Part shown: one piece after another, positions 16,997 through 24,883 of the stretch
Layout: every line of letters begins with the position of its first letter
Position numbering within the stretch: the first letter of the stretch is position 1
Source of the DNA: Bin87 sp965204905
Lineage (GTDB): Bacteria; Chloroflexota; Dehalococcoidia; Lucifugimonadales; UBA3495
Length of the DNA stretch: 64,000 bases
NCBI GenBank assembly: GCA_965204905.1
Contig: CBDBGA010000001.1
Location: forward strand, 62,001-126,000
Reading direction: 5' to 3'
Translations under genes and position numbers: made by a program
The notes under the pieces: generated by a model
What the model saw: the letters and a program-made list of their open reading frames with translations, nothing else
What the model was told of the DNA's origin: nothing
Database searches by the model: none

Positions 16997-18403
16997 GGGT
17001 GTGTAACTGTTCGCTAGAATCTGTTGTTATCTAATGGCCCGTGATGCTATCTGATGATTGGAGGAGTCGGCCGCCGTGCCCCAGATTGGTGACGCCACCT
17101 TGGCGACGGCAATCGGGCAACGTCGTTATAGTGACAGTCATGAAGAGGTCCCACCGCATCGCGCTCAAGCCCACGCCCGAGCAGGAAGCGCTGTTCGGGC
17201 AGCACGCTGGCTACGCCCGCTTCGCCTACAACTGGGCATTGGGTGAGTTCAAGGCTGGGTTGGACATAGGCGAGTGGCTGTCCGAGCGGACACTCAGGCC
17301 ACGCTGGAACAAGGTCAAGGGCATGATCGCGCCGTGGGGATCGGCGTTGTCCCAGAATGCGGCCAAGTACGCCATCATCGACTTCGGGCAGGCGGCCGAG
17401 GGCTGGGGCGAGTACTGTCGCAAGGTGAAGGCTGGCGAGCGTCCGGGCAGGCACGTAGGTTTCCCGCGGTTCAAGCGGCGCAAGCACGAGCAGGGTTTTC
17501 GGGCCGACAACGGGCCCGACACGGTCCGGGTGGACGGCAAAGTCGTCATCCTGCCCAAGATCGGCAGAGTGGCTATGGTGGAACACCTGCGCTTTGCTGG
17601 CAGCATCCGCGAGGTGACCATCAACCGGACGGCGGGGACCTGGTTTGCCGCCTTCTGCATCGAGGACGGCCTGGAGCCTCCGCCGGTGAAGGATGGGCCG
17701 ACCACCGGGGTGGACGTGGGTCTGGGTACGATGGCGACCTGCTCCGATGGAACCGTCATTGACAACCCGAAGGCTCTGACTGATGCCTTGGGACGCTTGC
17801 GGCTTCTGGACAAAGCCATCGCCCGTAGCCGGAATGTCCACGGCAAGAGCAATCATTCCAACCGCCGGGAAGAGTTGTACGCCAAGCGGCGCCGGCTTCA
17901 CGCTCGGGTGGTTAATGTCAGGAACGACAATCATCACAAGGCGACGACGGCGATAGCCAAGTCAGCGGGCTGCGTGGTGGTGGAAACCCTGAATGTGGCG
18001 GGCATGATGAAGAACCCCCGTCTGGCTCGGGCCATCGCCGATGCCAGCATGTCTGGCTTCCTCACCAAGCTGGAATACAAGTGCGGTTGGTACGGCGCCG
18101 AGTACGTGAAAGCGGACCGGTGGTTTGCATCATCAAAGTTGTGCGCCCACTGCGGATGGAAGAACGATGATCTGACGCTGTCTGATCGGGAGTGGTGGTG
18201 CGGTGGCTGTGGTGTACTGAACGACCGCGATTTCAACGCGGCGCAGAATTTAGAGCAATGGCCGGGTTTGAGCTTCCCGGTGACAGGACGTGGAGACCGT
18301 GTAAGACCGGCGATGCTGGCGGTGGTCGGTGAAGCGTCAAACGAGTCCGGTGAAACCTCCGCCAAGCGTGGAGTATCAGATTTCATCAGATTCCGAGTAG
18401 CGG
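16997..18403 (+). mobile_element. TnpB-only IS (IS605/IS1341 type), family 1, copy 2
   Basis: Same ends as the copy at 4683-6089 but in the opposite orientation: left end GGGTGTGTAACTGTTCGCT at 16997, right end TTCCGAGTAGCGG ending at 18403. No TnpA. Confidence 0.8.
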
Positions 18404-18420
18404 AACCTGCCTGGCGTTAG
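17140..18420 (+). CDS. tnpB: TnpB RNA-guided nuclease-like protein, family 1 copy 2
   Basis: Near-identical to the copy at 4588-5946, with the same RuvC D (V-G-V-D-V-G-L-G), E (V-V-V-E-T-L-N) and D (D-R-D-F-N-A-A) and the same zinc finger. Differences cluster in the N-terminal third and in a short stretch after the first Asp, while the last 500 bases are nearly identical. ATG 17140 (MKRSHR) is the start shared with copy 1. The frame runs over the element end at 18403 and stops six codons later in flanking DNA (E-P-A-W-R), confirming that the element itself carries no stop codon. Confidence 0.9.
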   Translation: MKRSHRIALKPTPEQEALFGQHAGYARFAYNWALGEFKAGLDIGEWLSERTLRPRWNKVKGMIAPWGSALSQNAAKYAIIDFGQAAEGWGEYCRKVKAGERPGRHVGFPRFKRRKHEQGFRADNGPDTVRVDGKVVILPKIGRVAMVEHLRFAGSIREVTINRTAGTWFAAFCIEDGLEPPPVKDGPTTGVDVGLGTMATCSDGTVIDNPKALTDALGRLRLLDKAIARSRNVHGKSNHSNRREELYAKRRRLHARVVNVRNDNHHKATTAIAKSAGCVVVETLNVAGMMKNPRLARAIADASMSGFLTKLEYKCGWYGAEYVKADRWFASSKLCAHCGWKNDDLTLSDREWWCGGCGVLNDRDFNAAQNLEQWPGLSFPVTGRGDRVRPAMLAVVGEASNESGETSAKRGVSDFIRFRVAEPAWR

Positions 18421-18683
18421 TTTGACAATCATGAATGATCGGTGTCAGCTTGATTTCCAATCAAGGTAGCTCCGCGTAGAACGGGTTGTCTGGGATGTAG
18501 GCGATAATAACAATTTCCCTGGACCTAGTGGCTGCACTTCGGGGCGGCCGGTCGCGTGCCCAGCGCCGATGTTGACGCGATGGCGCGATTTGTCATAATC
18601 ATCAGATCAACCATGGTTAGGCTAACGACGGTCCACGGGAGCCGATATTTGGGAACCGGAATCCAGGAGAGAGGGCACTGTTG

Positions 18684-19382
18684 ATGAGAACCGCACCGAG
18701 TCTGCGCCCACATATCGTGCAGGTGATGGCGGCGCACCAGGGTCTCATACTGACCACCGAGGAGATCTACCGACTGGTGGCGGAGTTGGGCGTGGTCGGA
18801 TTTGACCCGAAGGCGCAGCGGGACCGCAACCTGGTCAACAGGGAACTGTCGGACCTCTCCGGCAACAGCACCCAGGGGCACAGCAAGCCGTCTCCTCATC
18901 TGATCATCCGGGTCGGCCGCGGTCGCTACCAGTACCGCGAGCCCGACCGTCCCATGGACGTGGCGCTGCTGCGGGAATACCTGGAGCCGGTGGAGGTGTA
19001 CGAGAAACGCCCGGCTCGGCGGCGCCGCGACGGGTCGGGTCGGCGCAACGTTCCCGACCGGGTGCGGATGGGGCTGTACGCGGTGCAGCGGGGAATCTGC
19101 CCGGGCTGCGGGTTTCACCAGCCCCATCACCTGCGGTTTGAAATCGACCACATCCTGGCGTTGAGCGACGACGGGGAGCACCAGGCGCGCAACTGGCAGC
19201 TGCTTTGCGGTTACTGCAACCGTGCGAAGGCGACCCAGGGCCCGGAGGGGTTCCGCATGAAGATGGCGGAGTTGCGGACCCACAACATCGGGGCGGGAGT
19301 GATGGTGGACGCGCAGCAGGCGGAGCTCACCGGTCGCCGGCTGGCCCGTTATCACCGGGAGATAGGCGACGCGACGTTGTGA
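18684..19382 (+). CDS. HNH endonuclease
   Basis: A 232-residue protein with a helical N-terminal half (possibly a DNA-binding domain, residues 1-85), a basic linker (R-P-A-R-R-R-R) and a C-terminal HNH nuclease. The HNH part reads C-P-G-C-G, then F-E-I-D-H-I-L-A-L-S, N-W-Q-L-L-C-G-Y-C-N-R-A-K. It therefore has the Asp-His catalytic pair, the Asn and the two CxxC zinc knuckles. ATG 18684 follows an AGGAGAGAGGG sequence; a TTG three bases earlier is an alternative. The gene sits between two TnpB elements and is likely an accessory, phage- or defence-type nuclease; the target is unknown. Confidence 0.85.
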   Translation: MRTAPSLRPHIVQVMAAHQGLILTTEEIYRLVAELGVVGFDPKAQRDRNLVNRELSDLSGNSTQGHSKPSPHLIIRVGRGRYQYREPDRPMDVALLREYLEPVEVYEKRPARRRRDGSGRRNVPDRVRMGLYAVQRGICPGCGFHQPHHLRFEIDHILALSDDGEHQARNWQLLCGYCNRAKATQGPEGFRMKMAELRTHNIGAGVMVDAQQAELTGRRLARYHREIGDATL

Positions 19383-19618
19383 AATGCGAGGCGCACACCC
19401 GAAGGAGGGACGTGTTTTGGTGTCCCGTTCTGGAGGGAATCGGTCCTGACAACGGTAGGTAACGATTGTTGCGGCTGCGGATGCTCGGAAGGCATTTACC
19501 TACGCTGTTGGCCGCAATATCGGCCGAAGTCCCCCGCGGAACGGCGGGAACTAAATACGAAAAGGAAGGGAATTACATACGAGACGATCCTGCCACATCC
19601 CAAAGCCTGGATAGCGCC

Positions 19619-20836
19619 ATGCCTAACCCCAGACATCAGACCTTCCAGATTCGCGGCTATTGCCGACGCGACGGCTACCTACGCATCACCACCGTCCTGC
19701 ATCAGTGCGCCGTGCTCTACAACGCCGCCCTGCAAGAACGCCGCGACGCCTATCGCATACAACGCGTCTCCATCTCCCGCATCGACCAGATGAAGCAACT
19801 CACCCTGGTACGCCAGGACATGCCCGAGTGGGCCGGCCTCGACGTCAACATAGGCCGTGGGGTCCTCTGTCGCGTTGACCGCGCCTTCCAGGCATTCTTC
19901 AAGCGCGTCAGCAACGGCCAGAAACCCGGATTCCCGCGCTTCCGCTCCCGGTACCGCTATTCCTGCATCGAGCTGTCGGAAGTCCGCCCCAGCATGGTCA
20001 AAGTCAGCGACGACGCAAAGCGCGCCTACGTCCGCATCAAGGGCCTGCCCACCATCACACTCCGCACCAAGCGGCCACTGCCGCCATCGGACCAGCTCAA
20101 GGCGTTGCGCATCAACCTGCGGCCTACCGGCGTGGATGTTGACCTCGTCTACAAACTGCCGCGACCCACCGCGGTTGCAGCAAGTGCAGCCGTCGGCATC
20201 GACGCAGGCATCAACGAACGACTGGCCCTATCAGACGGTTCCACCATTGAACCAAGAGAGGTTGACCGCACCAAAGAGGAGAATCTCCGCCGCGCCATAA
20301 GCCGATCCAAGAAGGGCAGCAATCGCCGCCGCAAGCGCGTGGATCAACTATCCCGACATTGCCGGCGCCAGCGCGTCAGCAACCGCAACCAGTGCCACCG
20401 CATCACATCCGCCATCGCCCAGCAGTACGGGCGCATCGCTGTAGAAAAGCTGACCATCACCAATCTGACCGGCTCCGCCGCCGGCACCATCGAAAACCCC
20501 GGCCACAATGTGGTCGCCAAGTCCGGCCTGAACCGGTCAATCCTGGAACAGACCTGGGGGATCATCCGAAACCAACTACGCTACAAGGCAGCATGGGCCG
20601 GTGGCGAGTTCGTTGAAGTTGACCCTCGGTTCACGTCCCAGACCTGCTCCACGTGCGGTAAGCGCCGAACCAAGCCGCTACCTGACTATCGGGTATTCGA
20701 GTGCCAGTTCTGCGACCTGGCACTGGACCGGGACATCAACGCCGCCGTCAACATACTGAAACGCGCCTTCGGGCCAGACACGCAGGGCGGGAATCCCCCT
20801 GACGCTCCTACAGGAGCGATGACAACAGCAAGATGA
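19619..20836 (+). CDS. tnpB: TnpB RNA-guided nuclease-like protein, family 3
   Basis: A 405-residue TnpB from ATG 19619 (M-P-N-P-R-H). It has the N-terminal helical bundle (L-Y-N-A-A-L-Q-E-R-R), the P-G-F-P-R-F-R-S segment and an apparently complete RuvC triad: D195 (V-G-I-D-A-G-I-N), E276 (I-A-V-E-K-L) and D372 (D-R-D-I-N-A-A). The zinc finger is C343/C346-C362/C365. Unlike family 1, the stop codon is inside the element. The frame is open upstream to 19466, but only the N-terminus from 19619 resembles TnpB. It lies within two nested perfect inverted repeats and has no TnpA. Confidence 0.9.
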   Translation: MPNPRHQTFQIRGYCRRDGYLRITTVLHQCAVLYNAALQERRDAYRIQRVSISRIDQMKQLTLVRQDMPEWAGLDVNIGRGVLCRVDRAFQAFFKRVSNGQKPGFPRFRSRYRYSCIELSEVRPSMVKVSDDAKRAYVRIKGLPTITLRTKRPLPPSDQLKALRINLRPTGVDVDLVYKLPRPTAVAASAAVGIDAGINERLALSDGSTIEPREVDRTKEENLRRAISRSKKGSNRRRKRVDQLSRHCRRQRVSNRNQCHRITSAIAQQYGRIAVEKLTITNLTGSAAGTIENPGHNVVAKSGLNRSILEQTWGIIRNQLRYKAAWAGGEFVEVDPRFTSQTCSTCGKRRTKPLPDYRVFECQFCDLALDRDINAAVNILKRAFGPDTQGGNPPDAPTGAMTTAR

Positions 20837-20892
20837 ACCCATTGGGATCACCTTGTATGTAATTCCCAAAAAGAAGGATGCAACGGCAAACC

Positions 20893-21045
20893 ATGCAACT
20901 GGTCAGTAGTTGGAGACACTACCTGGAATTCCGATGCGACGACTGCGGAGAGACCACATACGTGGACGCGGCGCGAAAATCTTCCGCCGTGGTGACGTGC
21001 CGCTCCGGCAAATGTCGAACTTCTCCCGACAGTTCGAAGCGGTAG
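20893..21045 (+). CDS. Putative 50-residue zinc-ribbon protein
   Basis: A short frame between the inner and outer right inverted repeats of the family 3 element. It reads M-Q-L-V-S-S-W… and has F-R-C-D-D-C-G-E-T-T-Y and V-T-C-R-S-G-K-C, i.e. a C-x2-C plus C-x4-C arrangement that could bind zinc. There is no strong ribosome-binding site. If real, it would be cargo of the element; it could also be chance. Confidence 0.3.
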   Translation: MQLVSSWRHYLEFRCDDCGETTYVDAARKSSAVVTCRSGKCRTSPDSSKR

Positions 21046-21290
21046 CCGTTTGCAACTACTTTGTTCGCATGTGCATACCGGCAGGCCATCGCGCGTACTG
21101 GCGACTGCCACTCGACCCTAGTCTGAAAAATGAGGTTCTTAACATGATGAGAAAATACCTACCGTTGTCAGGGGTAGGCAACTGTTCAAGATTTGGTAGG
21201 TGATGGTGGTTTTTGGTTGTTCATAGTCAGTCCGCGGTGGGGGCGCCAATCAGTGCAGCGCGTAAATCGTGACGCTGGTACCATGTAGTC

Positions 21291-22916
21291 ATGGTAAAGC
21301 GGAAGAGACATGGTGAGCTGTGTGAGCAGACAGGCGCGTTGGGGCAAGTGCGGCCGGCGACCTACCACACGCGGATCCGCGATTACGGCGGCATGGACCG
21401 TTCCGAAGGCGACGCGGCGTTGTCGGCGTATGCCGCGCTGTACGGTCGCGTGGAGCGGAAGCTGTTTGCCGCAGTCTCGGCGGGCCGTAGTGCGACGTCG
21501 TTGAAGAGCGAGTATCTGGAGCGGTACGAGATACCGGCGCGGATGTTCAACGGAGTGCGGGTGTCGCTGGAAGGTAAGATTGCGTCGGTCAGGGAGCAGC
21601 AGAAGCTGCGGGTGGATAACCTGGGGCGTCAGATTGCTCGTGCGGAGCGGCAGATTGCCGGCGCTGTGGAGCGTGGACAGTGCCAGCAGGTTCATCAGAA
21701 ACGTCGCCGGCTGGCGAACCTGCGATCCAGGCTAGCGTCGTTGGAAGACGATATTGAGCAGGGGCGAGTGCGATTGTGCTTCGGGTCGAAGCGCCTGTGG
21801 CACAAGCAGTACCATCTGGCGCAGAACGGCTACGGTAGCCGTCAGGAATGGCTGGCGGAGTGGCGGGCGGCGCGCAGCGACGAGTTCTTCATGTTGGGCA
21901 GCCGCGATGAGACGGCAGGTTGCCAGTTGTGCGTTGCCGCGGTAGCCGATGACGGGACATTGACGCTACGGCTGCGGCTGCCGGATCGTCTGGCTGGGGA
22001 GCACGGCAAGTATGTGACGATTGTGGGTGTCCACTTCAACCACGGGCATGAGCAGGTGCTGGCGGGGTTGGAGAGCAATGGCGAATTCGCTGCCTACCGG
22101 CGCGAGCATGGCGAGAAGGCGGCGCGGGCCACAGGGTTAGGTCAGGCGATCAGTTACCGGTTCAAGCGTGACGAGAAGGGTTGGCGGGTGTTCGCCACGA
22201 CGGACATGGTGGACGTGCCGGTGGTGACTGATAAGAGGCGCGGCGCCGTCGGTGTGGACCTGAACGGGGACCACCTGGCGGTGTGCGAGGCGGATGCCAG
22301 CGGGAACTACGTCCATGCCTTCAGCGTGCCGTTGGTGACCTACGGCAAGTCCCGGCATCAGGCCGAGGCGATCATCGGCGACGCCGTGGCCCGCGTGGTG
22401 GGTTATGCCCGTGAAACTGGCAAACCCATCGTCATTGAGAAGCTGGACTTTGGGCAGAAGAAGGCTGCTCTTGAGGGCGAGTCCCGGCGTTACAGCCGGA
22501 TGCTGTCGTCGTTCAGCTACGGCAAGATCAATGCGTATTTCATCTCTCGCGGCCACCGTGAGGGAGTTGAGGTACATCAGGTGAACCCGGCGTTCAGTTC
22601 GTTGATCGGCCGGGTCAAGTTTTCCGAACGATACGGGCTCAGTGTTCACCATGCAGCCGGTCTGGTGCTGGCCCGTCGTTTACTCGGCTGTTCGGAGCGC
22701 ATCCCCCGCCGGTGGGTCTGTCCCATCGGCAATGGCGTCTGTGTCGCCTTCACCGTACCTGCAAGGAAGCGTGTGAAGCACGTGTGGACGTACTGGGGTG
22801 CGATCTCGGGACAGCTGAGACCGGCGCTTGCAGCGCAACACCGGCTGGGGAGGCGGAGACGTGGCCCCAATCCGGTTCGGGCTGTCGTGCGGGGGAAACC
22901 CCGCGTGGTGGCTTGA
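21291..22916 (+). CDS. TnpB-related protein without zinc finger, family 4
   Basis: A 541-residue member of the larger TnpB-related (IS200/IS605 accessory) group. It has a helical and coiled middle section (about 95-165), then a RuvC-like core with D323 (V-G-V-D-L-N-G-D-H-L-A) and E383 (I-V-I-E-K-L-D-F). At the place of the third acid it reads G-L-S-V-H-H-A-A-G-L-V-L-A-R-R (H453/H454), and the CxxC…CxxC finger of true TnpB is absent. Cleavage activity is therefore doubtful. ATG 21291 is the first start in frame. Downstream is a CCCGGG…CCCGGG hairpin (about 22938-22957), probably part of the right end, immediately before a truncated sigma factor gene. Confidence 0.8.
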   Translation: MVKRKRHGELCEQTGALGQVRPATYHTRIRDYGGMDRSEGDAALSAYAALYGRVERKLFAAVSAGRSATSLKSEYLERYEIPARMFNGVRVSLEGKIASVREQQKLRVDNLGRQIARAERQIAGAVERGQCQQVHQKRRRLANLRSRLASLEDDIEQGRVRLCFGSKRLWHKQYHLAQNGYGSRQEWLAEWRAARSDEFFMLGSRDETAGCQLCVAAVADDGTLTLRLRLPDRLAGEHGKYVTIVGVHFNHGHEQVLAGLESNGEFAAYRREHGEKAARATGLGQAISYRFKRDEKGWRVFATTDMVDVPVVTDKRRGAVGVDLNGDHLAVCEADASGNYVHAFSVPLVTYGKSRHQAEAIIGDAVARVVGYARETGKPIVIEKLDFGQKKAALEGESRRYSRMLSSFSYGKINAYFISRGHREGVEVHQVNPAFSSLIGRVKFSERYGLSVHHAAGLVLARRLLGCSERIPRRWVCPIGNGVCVAFTVPARKRVKHVWTYWGAISGQLRPALAAQHRLGRRRRGPNPVRAVVRGKPRVVA

Positions 22917-23033
22917 ACGAGGATCAGATCGGTGTTCCCGGGTGAGAGTCCCGGGCGGAGTCGCCTTGCACTGTTGGGGCGGCGGTCCGCATTAGGCGGA
23001 TCCCTGAAAGTGGTTGACGGTCAGTTGCGACTA

Positions 23034-23792
23034 ATGTTGACCATTTTTACAACGGTAAGTGAGGCTGGGAAGCGTGCCCACGACCACCTGGCGGAGGCCA
23101 ACCTGCGGCTGGTGGTCAGCCTGGCGAGGCAGTACCAGAACCGGGGGCTGGCGCTGTTGGACCTGGTCCAGGAGGGGAACCTGGGATTGATCCGGGGGGT
23201 GGAGAGGTTCGACCACCGTCGGGGCTACAAGTTCAGCACCTACGCCACCTGGTGGATCAGGCAGGGGGTGGCCCGCGCCGTGGCCAACGAGGGTCGGACG
23301 ATACGGATACCGGTGCACGTGGTGGAGACGATCAACAAGCTGACGCGGCGTGAGCGGATCATGGCGCAGGAGCTGGGGCGGGATGCCACGGACGACGAAT
23401 TGGCTGAGGCGCTGGGGATGAGCGTGGAGAGGATCAGGCAGGCGCGCAGGGCGTCCCGGGAGGCGGTGTCGCTGGACCTGCCGGTGGGAGAGGAGGGGGA
23501 TACGTTGCTGGGGGACTTGGTGGAGGACCGGGACGCGCCGGCGCTGGAGGATACGGTGTCGGAGAACCTGTTGCGGGAGCAGTTGCGGGAGGCGCTGGGC
23601 TTACTGGAGGACCGGGAGAGCACGGTGCTGCGGCTGCGCTACGGGCTGGACGGCGGCCGGCCACAGACCCTGGAGGAAGTGGGGAAGGTGTTCGGGGTAA
23701 CCCGGGAACGGATCCGGCAGATCGAGGCCAAGGCGCTACGGAAGCTGCGTAAGCCGGCCCGGTCGGCCCAGCTGCGGGGTTACCCGGATTGA
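23034..23792 (+). CDS. Sigma-70 (RpoD/SigA-type) factor lacking region 1
   Basis: The sequence contains sigma regions 2 (A-N-L-R-L-V-V-S-L-A-R-Q-Y, D-L-V-Q-E-G-N-L-G-L, F-S-T-Y-A-T-W-W-I-R-Q), 3 and 4 (V-L-R-L-R-Y-G-L-D…T-L-E-E-V-G, V-T-R-E-R-I-R-Q-I-E). Region 2.4 and the 4.2 recognition helix are intact. Upstream of G-K-R-A-H-D-H-L-A-E-A-N the usual region 1.2 and N-terminal sequence is missing, replaced by about a dozen unrelated residues from ATG 23034, right beside the family 4 TnpB right end. I infer 5' truncation by that insertion. Whether the short product (about 252 residues) is made and functions is open; it may be an alternative rather than the housekeeping sigma. Confidence 0.8.
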   Translation: MLTIFTTVSEAGKRAHDHLAEANLRLVVSLARQYQNRGLALLDLVQEGNLGLIRGVERFDHRRGYKFSTYATWWIRQGVARAVANEGRTIRIPVHVVETINKLTRRERIMAQELGRDATDDELAEALGMSVERIRQARRASREAVSLDLPVGEEGDTLLGDLVEDRDAPALEDTVSENLLREQLREALGLLEDRESTVLRLRYGLDGGRPQTLEEVGKVFGVTRERIRQIEAKALRKLRKPARSAQLRGYPD

Positions 23793-24073
23793 CCGGGGGC
23801 GGGGTGGTGGCGGGGGATGATCTGGTAGTCGCGCAGGCCCTCGTTCCAGACGCGGCGGACCACCTCGGCTGGAACGTCCCTGACCTCCCGCCTCATGGCG
23901 AAGCCCACGTCGGGAGTGCCGGAGAAGGCGAGCTTCACCAGAGAGGTCTCGTCGGTGGTGATCACCACGCGCAGGTCGGCGTCGGCCCTGAGTTCCTCGA
24001 TGAGGTTCACCAGCCGGTCCAGGGCGTCGGCCAGGGCCAGCTCGGTGACGATGGGTTTCTGCTGCTCCGGCAT
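23780..24073 (-). CDS. Hypothetical protein, convergent with sigma gene
   Basis: A 97-residue acidic alpha/beta protein (L-A-D-A-L-D-R-L-V-N-L-I-E-E-L-R, then L-R-V-V-I-T-T-D-E-T-S, and E-V-V-R-R-V-W-N-E-G-L). No family is recognised. Its stop overlaps the end of the sigma gene by 13 bases on the opposite strand, so the two genes converge. ATG 24073 follows a GGAGGC sequence (read on the minus strand), which supports the start. Confidence 0.6.
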   Translation of the reverse strand: MPEQQKPIVTELALADALDRLVNLIEELRADADLRVVITTDETSLVKLAFSGTPDVGFAMRREVRDVPAEVVRRVWNEGLRDYQIIPRHHPAPGQSG

Positions 24074-24192
24074 GGTTGCCTCCCCGGCGGAAGTTCTGCG
24101 GTGAGATCGCCCATGGTGCCACGGGCATCAAACCGTCCCGCCGAGGCCATTGTGCCACAGCGGAACGCTGGTTCCAATCTCCGGCGCGCCGC

Positions 24193-24696
24193 TCAGGCGG
24201 GCGGCAGCGCAATGGGACCGGATGGTCGGGGGTGGGTCTGACCGGCCGCTGGCAACATGGGCGGCATCCGGCCGGTGCGGTAGGCTTGGTCGATCTGGGG
24301 GATCATCCACTCGCCGGCGGTGGTGTTGTCAGGGAGCACGATGTTGGCCAGGAACTCGGTCTCGATGGTGGAGATGCCGGCGGTGACCGCCTCCAGCTTG
24401 GCCTTGATGACCAGCAGCAGGGCCCGCCAGCGCTGGCGGCAGGCCTGGTCGTGGGCCTCCTGCTGGGCCCTTTGGCTGCGCTCCCGGGGCGGGCTGTGGT
24501 TGGTGTGGCGGAAATCCTCGGGATCGGGCAGTTCCAGGACGAAGCGGATGCGGCGGTTCTCCATGGCGAAGATGACGGTGGCCATATTGCCCTGGGTGGC
24601 GTAGGCGAAGCCGTCGGCGCCGTAGCGCTCGAGGGTTTCCTCGATCTCGTTGCGGGTGCGGATGGCGCTGACGGTGGTGTTGCGGGCGTAGGTCAT
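24193..24696 (-). CDS. Hypothetical protein of phage/accessory type
   Basis: About 167 residues. Blocks L-E-R-Y-G-A-D-G-F-A-Y, M-A-T-V-I-F-A-M-E-N-R-R-I-R-F-V-L-E-L-P, R-Q-R-W-R-A-L-L-L-V-I-K-A-K-L-E-A-V and I-E-T-E-F-L-A-N-I-V-L-P-D are ones I associate with a conserved hypothetical family in phages and mobile regions of actinobacteria and Chloroflexota; no function is known. ATG 24696 was taken; a GTG three codons earlier is possible. It is followed on the same strand by the 97-residue gene at 23780, and both may be remnants of a prophage-like insertion. Confidence 0.6.
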   Translation of the reverse strand: MTYARNTTVSAIRTRNEIEETLERYGADGFAYATQGNMATVIFAMENRRIRFVLELPDPEDFRHTNHSPPRERSQRAQQEAHDQACRQRWRALLLVIKAKLEAVTAGISTIETEFLANIVLPDNTTAGEWMIPQIDQAYRTGRMPPMLPAAGQTHPRPSGPIALPPA

Positions 24697-24883
24697 GGTG
24701 TTCACCGGGGCGATGGTGGCCCGTATCGCGGTTTAGTGCAGGAGCGTTGCAGGAGAAGAGCGGCTATCGTTTTGAATGGCCGGATGAATATGCCGGATGG
24801 CTGATGCCGCAAAAATCATCGCGTACTGGAAAGAGCATCCGAGCACCAGTGTCTGCATATGGCGGACCAACGGCGGTAGGCGC

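Larger units (their letters stand above)
19445..21172 (+). mobile_element. Inverted-repeat-bounded element carrying a family 3 tnpB
   Basis: A perfect 17-bp inverted repeat (CCTGACAACGGTAGGTA at 19445-19461 and its complement at 21156-21172) encloses 1.73 kb. Inside it a second perfect 13-bp pair (GGGAATTACATAC at 19568-19580 and complement at 20855-20867) encloses tnpB itself. GGT flanks the outer repeats on both sides and could be a 3-bp duplication. IS605 and IS607 elements lack such terminal inverted repeats. Confidence 0.7.
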
